Both the position numbers and the translations under genes were made by a program. The notes under the pieces were generated by a model. The model did not search any database. It was not told where the DNA came from and saw nothing but the letters and a program-made list of their open reading frames with translations. This document shows positions 5,822 through 12,245 of a stretch of 12,282 bases of DNA, piece after piece. Each line of letters opens with the position of its first letter. The stretch's first letter is position 1. Source of the DNA: Moraxellaceae bacterium (GTDB lineage Bacteria; Pseudomonadota; Gammaproteobacteria; Pseudomonadales; Ketobacteraceae); assembly GCA_002402125.1 (NCBI GenBank), contig NVVG01000118.1, positions 1,850 to 14,131 of the forward strand. The letters run 5' to 3'.

Positions 5822-6808
5822 TTAGTTATTAAACTTCTTGATACAAGATTCTAGAAAATCAACGAAATCATTTATACTGTTTGTTTGGTAATCGGCAGTT
5901 TCTAGTATTTGATTTCCTGAATTCAAACAAACAAAATAAGGCTGGCTCGATACTTGAAAATTAGATATTAGATAATCCAAATTCTTACTACCAACAGTAG
6001 TTATGAACTCCTGATTAAAATCAGACATATATTGTTCTTCTTCGGGTAGCTCCATTCTGCTATCTATGTAGAGTGATGCAAAAATGAAATCTTCCAATAA
6101 ACTGGTGTAAATGATTCGTTCACTGAGCGTGTTCCTCTCTAACTTCATGCAATTCACACAATTGTAACCCGTGAAATACAGAAGAATTGGTTTGTTCTTT
6201 TCTAAGGATAATGCTTTTAATGAATCAATATCGATAGCACCTTGGAACTCAAACAAAAAAGCTGTTGCAGCTGTTTTTTTAGCTTGCTTTTCTTTCTCGT
6301 ATGCTTCAAGTAGCTCACTGTATGTCATTTGGATGTCAGAATGTTCTTGTACATATAAACGAATACTTTCCAGCTCTTTGTCTGGTATGTTGAGAGCCAA
6401 AAACAACTCTTTATCGGTGTTCCAATTAGAATAGTCAGCAGAAGTACTTGCTAATTTCTTAGTGATTTCATGATTTGTTCGACAAGGCAAATACAATGAC
6501 GTTTGTTTAAACTTAATGTATTCATTGCATAAATTTTGATAAGTCAATTTGTCTTCTTGAGCTAACTCAACAATTATAGTCCCAAAAATTGGGCCTGATA
6601 ATAACATTTCAATGTCCGTCGAATCCAGACCTTGCTCCTGAAATGTATTGATATTAGCAATGATTTCTAAAAAATCGGTACTATCTGCTAATCCGAAGTC
6701 GATTACAGAATCTTTTATTTCCTCGAAAGAATTCTGAGCAAGTACAACAGACCCGAATGGAAGAAGAAGGAATAGAATGTTTAAGAGTATCTTTTTTTTC
6801 ATATTCAT
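5822..6808 (-). CDS. exported thioredoxin-fold protein with CVNC active site
   Basis: A 328-residue protein. The start MNMKKKILLNILFLLLP...VVLAQ gives a signal peptide cleaved near residue 25, so it is probably periplasmic; ATG 6802 (MKKK) is an equally good start. Residues 26-200 are a helical, acidic region of unknown type with a Lys-rich stretch around 171-178. The C-terminal domain (about 195-325) is thioredoxin-like: PILLYFTGYNCVNCMKLE has the redox CVNC at 217-220, LYIDSRMELPEEE follows, and SSQPYF carries the cis-proline at 290. The GYNCVNC context and the LYIDSR/LPEEE block resemble the C-terminal periplasmic domain of Bacteroidota DsbD proteins, but the DsbD membrane domain is absent. 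A role in disulfide reduction or exchange is likely. Extra Cys94, Cys109, Cys294 and Cys322 are present. It is followed by a large imperfect palindrome. Confidence 0.82.
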   Translation of the reverse strand: MNMKKKILLNILFLLLPFGSVVLAQNSFEEIKDSVIDFGLADSTDFLEIIANINTFQEQGLDSTDIEMLLSGPIFGTIIVELAQEDKLTYQNLCNEYIKFKQTSLYLPCRTNHEITKKLASTSADYSNWNTDKELFLALNIPDKELESIRLYVQEHSDIQMTYSELLEAYEKEKQAKKTAATAFLFEFQGAIDIDSLKALSLEKNKPILLYFTGYNCVNCMKLERNTLSERIIYTSLLEDFIFASLYIDSRMELPEEEQYMSDFNQEFITTVGSKNLDYLISNFQVSSQPYFVCLNSGNQILETADYQTNSINDFVDFLESCIKKFNN

Positions 6809-6810
6809 GT

Positions 6811-6854
6811 GTGGTAACCTTGAGTGTAAAATGCATTTTCACACAGTGTTGTAG
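6811..6854 (-). repeat. attC-like structured element after the phosphatase gene
   Basis: GTGTAAAAT (6824-6832) pairs with ATTTTCACAC (6835-6844) except for one bulged C at 6840. The boxes outside the stem are GTGGTAAC (6811-6818) and GTTGTAG (6848-6854). On the minus strand this reads CTACAAC, stem with an extrahelical base, then GTTACCAC, lying between the stop of the phosphatase gene and the start of the thioredoxin-like gene. A single unpaired base in an otherwise matched stem is a feature of attC sites. The identity is inference. Confidence 0.45.
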
Positions 6855-6865
6855 TACGTTTAGTC

Positions 6866-9193
6866 TTATTCAATTTTAATTCCAATTACACAAACATCAT
6901 CAACCTGCTCCAAACTTCCTCTCCACGTTTCAAAAGCATTATCAATGATTGCCTTTTGTTCTTGCATGGAATTGTTCTGTATTGATACTAGTAATGCTCG
7001 AAAAGCATTGGCTTTAAACTTTTTCCCTTTTGCTCCACCAAATTGATCTACAAATCCATCGGAAAAGATATAAATGGAGTCTCCTTTATTTAGTTCAATT
7101 GTGTGCGTCGTAAATGGCTTTTCTATTGCGTATTTACCGATGGGTTGTTTGTCCGCTTTGTACTCAATAATGTCCTCTATTTCTTTCGCGGCCTTTGGTA
7201 TAATCCAAAGCGGATTATTTGCTCCGGCATATTTAAGGGTTGTATCTTCCAATGAACACAAGGCTATATCCATTCCATCCTTAACTTCTTCTTCACTTTT
7301 TTCAAATTCACTTATCACGATCTCTCTGGCCTTGTCAAGTATTTGAGCGGGATCTGTTAAACCATACTCTCTTACGGAACGGTTTAATCCATTCGTACAT
7401 ATTACACTTACCATAGCTCCAGGAACACCGTGTCCTGTACAGTCGGCAGCTGCAAATAACATCCCCCTTTTTCCCTTCTCAAGAGTAGATTCAAAAGGTT
7501 CGATCCAGTAAAAATCTCCAGCGACAATGTCTTTTGGCTTGAAAAGAATGAATGATTCTTGTAGGTACTCGTTCACCAATTTTGCTGAAGGTAATATGGC
7601 TGATTGGATTCTTTTTGCATAGTTAATGGAATCCATAATTTCTTGATTCTTCTCGCCTAATACGTCGTGTGCTTTTTCTACAACAACTTTTTGTTTTTCT
7701 ACTTCAGCCTTTTGTTCAGTAATAAGTGCATTATCTTTTTTCTTTCGTTGATAACCTCTAAAGCTTATTCCTCCTATTAAGAACAGAAACCCTAGGCCTC
7801 CGTACAAAACATAACGTTGGCTTGCTTCTTTGTCCAATTCTGCTCGATGTGAAACCTCATTTACTTGTTGCTCTTGAACAAATGCCAAACTATCTGCTAA
7901 GCTTTGTTTTTCGTAGTTGTACTGAAATCCTTGACGAATAACTTTTCGTTGATTCTCATCGGAATTCATACTGTCCTTAGTTGAAATGTACAGCTCATAC
8001 ATTTTAAGAGCATCTTTATGTTGGCCCAGTTGCTTATAGCTTTTCCATAATAACTCTGCTGCATCCTTTGTCTCTATGGCCTTACCAATCTCCTGGGCCA
8101 CGCTAAGGGACCGCTGATTATAGTTAATGGCACTGGCGTAGTTTCCTTGTTCATAATAAATGGCTCCAAGGCTATTCAGGGAGCTCGCAATTCCCTCTTT
8201 GTACCCGATCTCTTCTCTAATTTTTAGACTTTGCGTATTGTATTCAAGACTATTAACATAATCGCCTTGAGCAAAATAATCGATTCCAATGTTATTGAGG
8301 GAGTTAGCAATTCCTTCTTTGTTCCCGATTTGTTCTTGAATTTTCAGGCTTTTAGTATAATATTCAATGCTCTTGGCGTAGTCCTTTTGTTCTGAATAAA
8401 CGAGTCCAATGTTATTAACGGAAATAGCAATCCCTCTCTTATCCTCGATTTCTTCTCTGATCTTCAGGCTTTGGGTGTAATACTTAATGGCCTTGACGAA
8501 GTCTTCTAGAGTAAAATAAATAATTCCAATGTTATCAAGCGAATTAGCGATTCCTTGTTTGTTCCCAATCTCTTCTTGAATCTTTAGGCTTTTAGTGTAA
8601 TATTCAATGCTCTTGGCGTAGTCCCCTTGTTTTGAATAAATGAGTCCAATGTTATTAATAGAATTAGCGATTCCTTGTTTGTCCCCAATTTCTTCCTTGA
8701 TTTTTAAGCTTTTGGTGTAACACTCAACGGCCTTAGCATATTTTCCCTGTCTAGAATAATTGAGACCAAAGTTATTAAGGGAGCTAGCGATTCCTTGTTT
8801 GTCTCCGATTTCCTCCTTGATTTTTAGGCTTTTGGTGTAACACTCAACGGCCTTGGCATAGTTCCCTTTCTTAGAATAAATGAGACCTAAATTGTTAAGC
8901 ACCCAACCTTTAGCCTCCTGAAAGAATTTCTTTTCTTTTTTAGATAATTTCTTTTCTAAGTTCTTGTTGCACAACGCTTCAACATTTTGATTAAGCTCAA
9001 AGTCTAGTTCGGGGTTGGAAACATAGATCATGTTGTCCCAGATCTTCCAAGCCTTGATAATAATTGTATCGTGTTTGGCTGTACTAATAAGCTGTTTAAG
9101 GGAATCGATCTTCGTTTCTTGTTCGGTAGTAGACTGAGCGAAACCTGCCTGCCAAATTAGAAGAAGGACTGATATTAGGAATAGTTTTTTCAA
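6866..9193 (-). CDS. TPR-repeat membrane protein with SpoIIE/PP2C-type serine phosphatase domain
   Basis: A 775-residue protein with a TTG start (9193); no ATG lies between it and the upstream in-frame stop, and it places a clean signal peptide, MKKLFLISVLLLIWQAGFAQ. The order is: signal peptide; helical region (21-100); seven 40-residue tetratricopeptide repeats (101-380) in the periplasm; transmembrane helix (about 461-479); coiled coil (about 485-520); and cytoplasmic SpoIIE-type PP2C phosphatase (525-775). The phosphatase shows DIVAGDFYW (555-563), AADCTGHGVPGAM (582-594), AGANNPLWI (656-664), SDGFVDQFGG (711-720) and DDVCVIGIKI near the end, so the metal-binding Asp residues (560, 584, 712, 766) are in place. 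This layout is common in Bacteroidota as a sensor that dephosphorylates anti-sigma-antagonist-like partners, but no such partner is nearby. It starts 28 bp after the GNAT gene. Confidence 0.93.
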   Translation of the reverse strand: MKKLFLISVLLLIWQAGFAQSTTEQETKIDSLKQLISTAKHDTIIIKAWKIWDNMIYVSNPELDFELNQNVEALCNKNLEKKLSKKEKKFFQEAKGWVLNNLGLIYSKKGNYAKAVECYTKSLKIKEEIGDKQGIASSLNNFGLNYSRQGKYAKAVECYTKSLKIKEEIGDKQGIANSINNIGLIYSKQGDYAKSIEYYTKSLKIQEEIGNKQGIANSLDNIGIIYFTLEDFVKAIKYYTQSLKIREEIEDKRGIAISVNNIGLVYSEQKDYAKSIEYYTKSLKIQEQIGNKEGIANSLNNIGIDYFAQGDYVNSLEYNTQSLKIREEIGYKEGIASSLNSLGAIYYEQGNYASAINYNQRSLSVAQEIGKAIETKDAAELLWKSYKQLGQHKDALKMYELYISTKDSMNSDENQRKVIRQGFQYNYEKQSLADSLAFVQEQQVNEVSHRAELDKEASQRYVLYGGLGFLFLIGGISFRGYQRKKKDNALITEQKAEVEKQKVVVEKAHDVLGEKNQEIMDSINYAKRIQSAILPSAKLVNEYLQESFILFKPKDIVAGDFYWIEPFESTLEKGKRGMLFAAADCTGHGVPGAMVSVICTNGLNRSVREYGLTDPAQILDKAREIVISEFEKSEEEVKDGMDIALCSLEDTTLKYAGANNPLWIIPKAAKEIEDIIEYKADKQPIGKYAIEKPFTTHTIELNKGDSIYIFSDGFVDQFGGAKGKKFKANAFRALLVSIQNNSMQEQKAIIDNAFETWRGSLEQVDDVCVIGIKIE
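8054..8893 (-). repeat. seven tandem 120-bp TPR-coding units
   Basis: The DNA coding residues 101-380 is an exact 120-bp period with no indels across seven units: 8893-8774, 8773-8654, 8653-8534, 8533-8414, 8413-8294, 8293-8174 and 8173-8054. Units 1 and 2 are nearly identical over the stretch beginning YAKAVECYTKSLKIKEEIG. Units 3 and 5 resemble each other (KSLKIQE), as do 4 and 6 (TQSLKIREEI), which points to duplication of a two-unit block. Unit 7 is the most diverged. Confidence 0.9.
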
Positions 9194-9209
9194 GTGTTTT
9201 AGTTAAGGG

Positions 9210-9238
9210 CTACAACGCTTTTTAGCGATTGTTGTGGT
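9210..9238 (-). repeat. attC-like structured element overlapping the GNAT stop codon
   Basis: CTACAAC (9210-9216) and GTTGTGG (9231-9237) form the outer inverted repeat, and CGCT (9216-9219) with AGCG (9224-9227) the inner stem around a TTTT loop. The GNAT stop codon (9224-9222) lies inside, so the last residues HHNNR are encoded by the element. It separates the GNAT gene from the phosphatase gene. Confidence 0.45.
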
Positions 9239-9779
9239 GCGTATTTTTATATTCATCTCTCGTTAACAAGCAACGGTTAACATTTTGCTCAAAATTCATG
9301 GAACCAGGAATGGTTAAATACTCCTTTTCAAATTGGAAACCGACTTTCTCCAACGTCCTTTTTGGTGCTATGTTTAAAGCATATGGTTCACTAATTAATC
9401 TTTCTAGATTTAAGCTGTCAAAGAAATAAGGAAGTGATTTTTTTACTAATTCAACTCCTATTCCTTTTCTTCTATTATTAGCATCCCAGATATGGAGGTG
9501 CATATAGGCTTGTTTACCAAATTCAATGTTATTAACGTTACAATGACCAATAGGACTATTGTCCAATAACCATATTAGAGCATACGATTGTTTATTTTCA
9601 AAAGGAGTATTTATTTGTGAATTTAGCATTCTTTCAACATCTACCCTACTCGGTAATTTGTTAAGGTCTACACCTAGGCTAACCATATAATCGGGATCTG
9701 AATCAACCCAATAGTCAGCCACCAATGGGATGTCCTCTTTTTGAATCTCTCTTACAGATAATAATTTGTTCAATACCAT
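9222..9779 (-). CDS. GNAT family N-acetyltransferase
   Basis: A 185-residue cytoplasmic protein from ATG 9779. The N-terminal block LSVREIQKEDIPLVADYW is the usual beta1/alpha1 start of the family. YALIWLLDNSPIGHCNVN (66-83) is the central sheet, and MHLHIWDANNRRKGIG (93-108) contains acetyl-CoA-binding motif A (RRKGIG, 103-108). N136-x-APKRTLEKVGF (136-148) is the C-terminal motif B typical of RimJ/RimL-like transferases. It transfers an acetyl group from acetyl-CoA to an amine; the substrate (protein N-terminus, antibiotic or small metabolite) cannot be told. The C-terminus HHNNR is encoded by a structured intergenic element, and another element lies just upstream, so the gene is bracketed like a cassette. 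The phosphatase gene follows 28 bp downstream. Confidence 0.88.
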   Translation of the reverse strand: MVLNKLLSVREIQKEDIPLVADYWVDSDPDYMVSLGVDLNKLPSRVDVERMLNSQINTPFENKQSYALIWLLDNSPIGHCNVNNIEFGKQAYMHLHIWDANNRRKGIGVELVKKSLPYFFDSLNLERLISEPYALNIAPKRTLEKVGFQFEKEYLTIPGSMNFEQNVNRCLLTRDEYKNTHHNNR

Positions 9780-9791
9780 ACTTTTTTAATT

Positions 9792-9830
9792 CACCACAAC
9801 AAGCGGATATGCGTACTAGAACATATATCC
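9792..9830 (-). repeat. attC-like structured element upstream of the GNAT gene
   Basis: CACCACAAC (9792-9800) is followed by GGATAT (9805-9810) and its exact complement ATATCC (9825-9830) around a 14-base loop. The CACCACAAC box is the mirror image of the GTTGTGGTG at 9231-9239 on the other side of the GNAT gene. The rest of the 9780-9993 gap shows nothing I can assign: no reading frame with family character and no clear hairpin terminator. Confidence 0.4.
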
Positions 9831-9993
9831 ACCTTATACTTGTTTATTAAAACTTATGCCTCAACCGTCATCCCCTCAGCCAAAAAAGGCATCTACCTAA
9901 TTCAACTAATCGATCAAAATCACACCAGACAAACGTTTACAAGTGACAAGCAGCGCTTAGGCAAGCCACAAAATACATATTTCCCTTCTCCCT

Positions 9994-10482
9994 CTAAAAT
10001 CCTGCAGCTTCCAAAAACTCGGGAACCGAATAATCAACACCTGGTAATTTGTTCCAAGATGGTTCTTCCGGGGAAGTGGAATACATAAAGGCCCAGTGAG
10101 AATAAATATCCGTAGTGCCAGAAGCCATTTGCATTTCAAAGGTCCAGGCATCATTTAATTTCACCATTTTCCCCCATCCTGAAACGCTCATAGCTATTCC
10201 TGATTCGTTAATCAACATAAAGGAGATTTGAACCTTCCCGTCTGGTGTCACGCTTCCAATCATTCTCTTACCACTTGGCTCACCAGGAGTTTCTCCTTCA
10301 GGGTAAAATAATGCGGCACAATTACCCCAGAAATAGCCATTACTGGCGCCCGTAATTTGCCAAACCGTTTGATCTATACTCATGATTGGTTCTGTGTCAT
10401 TTCCTCCCATTTGAGTTGCAGGTAAATACTGCTCAGGCACATACCAATAAGTACCGGTTAAAAAATCCCATTTGTTATTCAT
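9994..10482 (-). CDS. conserved beta-rich protein of unknown function
   Basis: The 162-residue product from ATG 10482 begins MNNKWDFLTGTYWYVPEQYLP. The frame is open to 10623, but the extra 47 residues are low-complexity (repeated NHVK/NHL) and lie over repeated DNA, so I reject the longer start. Notable sequence: WDFLTGTYWYVP (5-16), SIDQTVWQITG (35-45), YFWGNCAALFYP (50-61), GSVTPDGKVQISFM (76-89), AWTFEMQMASG (112-122) and HWAFMYS (129-135). The alternating hydrophobic/polar pattern with many Trp and Tyr suggests a small beta-barrel of lipocalin-like shape. The WY-VP and DQTVW-IT blocks look like those of uncharacterised proteins I recall from several phyla. There is no signal peptide or membrane segment. 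Function unknown. Confidence 0.78.
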   Translation of the reverse strand: MNNKWDFLTGTYWYVPEQYLPATQMGGNDTEPIMSIDQTVWQITGASNGYFWGNCAALFYPEGETPGEPSGKRMIGSVTPDGKVQISFMLINESGIAMSVSGWGKMVKLNDAWTFEMQMASGTTDIYSHWAFMYSTSPEEPSWNKLPGVDYSVPEFLEAAGF

Positions 10483-10492
10483 ACGATTCAGG

Positions 10493-10555
10493 TTTAAGTG
10501 GTTAGTAAGTTTTACATGATTAGCACGATGTACAGTGTGGTTCTTCACGTGGTTA
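10493..10555 (-). repeat. three degenerate 12-bp direct repeats in the leader of the 9994 gene
   Basis: On the minus strand, TAACCACGTGAA (10555-10544), TAATCATGTAAA (10522-10511) and TAACCACTTAAA (10504-10493) share TAAYCAYNTRAA, spaced 33 and 18 bp. They sit directly before the chosen ATG at 10482. They could be operator copies, remnants of the TAAC-type element boxes, or part of a low-complexity extension of the protein. Confidence 0.35.
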
Positions 10556-10669
10556 CTTGCTTGAAGATAAGAAAAAGCGATTAAGCTTTTGAATATAGAT
10601 TTGTTAATCCAAAAATGTTCCATTCATAGCAAGAAAACCGCATTGGGCGTAGTGTGTGTGTTATACACA

Positions 10670-11224
10670 TCAAAATCCGTATTTATCAAATAAAGTTCTC
10701 AATTTTTCAAAAGCAATATCCGGTAGAAAGCCAATATCTGGAATTTCAAGGGTTACCATCGATCGATCGCATTCAAAACAAATTTCAACATATCCAATTT
10801 TAACATCTGACGTATCGTACAACAATATTCCGTGTCTAGGCGAATAGCATACTGCCAAATAGTTCACGCTCTCGGTTTTGAGGAGTATTTGAAGAACGGA
10901 GTCAACATCATTCGGAGATATGATCTTATTGTCAAGTAAACGAGAATAATTAACCTCGCAGGATGGTTCTTCATCTATTAGAACACATTCTAGTACGGAT
11001 TCCGCATGACATACGTTTACTTTTTTCTTCCATCGGCGATTGTCAATATGCCTGCGTTGAATCGTGCAAATGGGGTCAATTTTAACAAATTCTATTCTTG
11101 CAACTCTTTTAATAAATTGGTCGACATCAGATATGGTCGTGTCCATAATCTGCGTACTATCAGATTGACTCATCACATTTAGAGACAATAGACATAATAT
11201 CACGATTTGGTAAATTTTGAGCAT
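10670..11224 (-). CDS. secreted Cys-containing protein of unknown function
   Basis: A 184-residue protein from ATG 11224. The signal peptide MLKIYQIVILCLLSLNVMSQ is cleaved near residue 20. The mature part has VARIEFVKIDPIC (41-53), a basic stretch RRHIDNRRWKKK (57-68), AVCYSPRHGILLYD (124-137), VEICFECDRS (146-155) and a C-terminal helix, FEKLRTLFDKYGF. The CY-PRHGI-LYD and EICFEC blocks, with a strand-loop-strand pattern, are familiar to me from small uncharacterised Bacteroidota proteins. Cys149 and Cys152 form a CxxC-like pair that could be a disulfide or metal site. It lies between two intergenic elements with no tight operon partner. No function assigned. Confidence 0.75.
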   Translation of the reverse strand: MLKIYQIVILCLLSLNVMSQSDSTQIMDTTISDVDQFIKRVARIEFVKIDPICTIQRRHIDNRRWKKKVNVCHAESVLECVLIDEEPSCEVNYSRLLDNKIISPNDVDSVLQILLKTESVNYLAVCYSPRHGILLYDTSDVKIGYVEICFECDRSMVTLEIPDIGFLPDIAFEKLRTLFDKYGF

Positions 11225-11244
11225 AATTGTGAATAATGTTTTTG

Positions 11245-11297
11245 GCTACGCTTTCGTGCCGACGCTCGAATATAATACTTTCGGTATTGTTAGTAGC
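11245..11297 (-). repeat. attC-like structured element after the lipoprotein gene
   Basis: Outer arms GCTAC (11245-11249) and GTAGC (11293-11297) pair exactly, the right one being part of GTTAGTAGC (11289-11297). An inner hairpin AATAC (11274-11278) / GTATT (11284-11288) has a five-base loop. It follows the stop of the 11302 gene and precedes the 10670 gene. The TTAGTA core matches the elements at 11658 and 12189, but the fold differs. Confidence 0.4.
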
Positions 11298-11301
11298 AGA
11301 T

Positions 11302-11634
11302 TCAGTAATGTGATATCACTCTATGTAATGTATCGATAATCCTTCCATCTCTACGTATTATTAAGTCATACGATTCACTTTTTTTAATTATTCGGTCACC
11401 AATTTGAATTTTCTTGATATCTATTTGATTGTATAATTCAGTTAACTGAATACTAAGAGTTGTCGTTTCTTCAGGGATTTTGGAAATAGATAATTTAAGT
11501 TTTTCATTTTCTATCTCTAATACTTCAATGGCATTTCCTTCTAGCAAATAAAACGGATCATTGTCCTTTTTCGTATTGCAACCTACTAGCAAAGCGAAAC
11601 TGATTATTGCTAATACCGATTTGATTATCATCAT
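11302..11634 (-). CDS. small lipoprotein of unknown function
   Basis: A 110-residue protein. From ATG 11634 it begins MMIIKSVLAIISFALLVGC, a lipoprotein signal peptide with lipobox LVGC and the acylated Cys at position 19, followed by the polar linker NTKKDND. A TTG seven codons upstream (11655) would also be in frame but lengthens the n-region with RVHH and lies against an intergenic element; ATG is preferred. The mature part is about 90 residues, mostly charged: AIEVLEIENEKLKLSISK (35-52), QLTELYNQIDIKKIQIGDRIIKK around 63-85, and SYDLIIRRDGRII (88-100), which suggests a short beta-rich domain at the membrane surface. I do not recognise a family. It is flanked by structured elements on both sides. 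Confidence 0.7.
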   Translation of the reverse strand: MMIIKSVLAIISFALLVGCNTKKDNDPFYLLEGNAIEVLEIENEKLKLSISKIPEETTTLSIQLTELYNQIDIKKIQIGDRIIKKSESYDLIIRRDGRIIDTLHRVISHY

Positions 11635-11657
11635 ATGATGTACTCTAATTTTCAATT

Positions 11658-11711
11658 GCTACTAAGGCCTCGGCTAAACTGCGTTTCAATGCAGTTTAGG
11701 TTTTGTTGAAT
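11658..11711 (-). repeat. attC-like structured element, TTTCAATG-loop type
   Basis: CTAAACTGC (11674-11682) pairs perfectly with GCAGTTTAG (11691-11699). The tip contains TTTCAATG (11684-11691). The outer boxes are GCTACTAAG (11658-11666) and GTTGAAT (11705-11711). It lies between the stop of the 11719 gene and the start of the 11302 gene. It shares loop, box positions and an adjacent TTTTGTTG with 12189-12245, but not the stem sequence. Confidence 0.55.
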
Positions 11712-11718
11712 CCTGTTT

Positions 11719-12177
11719 TTATCCATCGATTGATACTTTCAATGCAACAAAATCATTCATTGTGACAGTGAATTGATGATTTAAATCGTGATCCGATTCA
11801 AAAGCAATTTCCCAAGTCACCAATTTGTTTGCACAACTAGGTAAGAACATGTACACAGGTTTAAATTCCTTTTTGAAATCTATAATTTTAAAATCCTCTT
11901 TCCAATTTTTGAATTCATCCTCAATTATTGGAGTAATTGATGCTGTGATTTTATCATAATTCTTTTCAATCGATGAAAAGAATTCTTTTTGGATTTGAAT
12001 CGGTCCATTTTCATTTCCCTCAATACCTAATTCAATTTCAGTTGTAATTGGTTGAAAAGATATATTACATTCATAATAGTTCTTCGACTTATCTTTAAAA
12101 GTCATGTGTATCATGCTCCCAAAGAAATCATCATCGATTCTGTGCTTTTTGCCAAATAAGAAGTCAAATATTCCCAT
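11719..12177 (-). CDS. small acidic cytoplasmic protein of unknown function
   Basis: A 152-residue protein from ATG 12177, starting MGIFDFLFGKKHRIDDDFFG, with no signal peptide or membrane helix. Visible blocks are MTFKDKSKNYYECNISF (25-41), ELGIEGNENGPIQIQKEFF (49-67), a helical stretch ITPIIEDEFKNWKED (81-95), KPVYMFLPSCANKLVTWEIAF (106-126) and FTVTMNDFVALKVSIDG at the end. The EGNENGP-Q-Q--FF turn and the WEIAFE--HD-NH-FTV strand pair recall small uncharacterised proteins common in Flavobacteriia, some of which sit among toxin-immunity genes. No toxin is nearby, so that role is not claimed. The gene is bracketed by two near-homologous elements (12189 and 11658), the clearest cassette-like unit in the window. 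Confidence 0.78.
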   Translation of the reverse strand: MGIFDFLFGKKHRIDDDFFGSMIHMTFKDKSKNYYECNISFQPITTEIELGIEGNENGPIQIQKEFFSSIEKNYDKITASITPIIEDEFKNWKEDFKIIDFKKEFKPVYMFLPSCANKLVTWEIAFESDHDLNHQFTVTMNDFVALKVSIDG

Positions 12178-12188
12178 TTAATGTAATT

Positions 12189-12245
12189 GTTACTAACGCT
12201 TTAGCTAAAACCAGTTTCAATGGGTTTTAGCTTTTGTTGTAGTAG
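12189..12245 (-). repeat. attC-like structured element, TTTCAATG-loop type
   Basis: AGCTAAAACC (12203-12212) and GGTTTTAGCT (12223-12232) form a perfect 10-bp stem whose tip contains TTTCAATG (12215-12222). Outside are GTTACTAAC (12189-12197) and GTTGTAGTAG (12236-12245), themselves imperfect inverted repeats. On the minus strand the order is CTACTACAAC, stem, loop, stem, GTTAGTAAC, then the ATG of the 11719 gene 11 bases later. This is the best-formed member of the series. Confidence 0.55.

Noticed and set aside
6811..6854. Element after the phosphatase gene as a simple intrinsic terminator
   Set aside because: The stem is AT-rich and not followed by a T-run on the minus strand.
8054..8893. 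Regular 120-bp tandem period considered as a CRISPR or satellite array
   Set aside because: The period is in frame with no indels and encodes 40-residue TPR units; there are no unique spacers.
9840..10088. Plus-strand frame of 82 codons across the 9780-9993 gap
   Set aside because: It overlaps the 3' end of the 9994 gene on the other strand, its composition is unlike the neighbouring genes, and I see no start signal.
10483..10623. 47-codon N-terminal extension of the 9994 gene
   Set aside because: Low-complexity peptide over repeated DNA, no signal peptide, and the product from ATG 10482 starts with a conserved-looking WDFLTGTYWYVP block.
11683..11691. GTTTCAATG resembling the end of some CRISPR repeats
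   Set aside because: Copies are single, far apart and embedded in inverted repeats with variable arms; there is no repeat-spacer periodicity and no cas gene.
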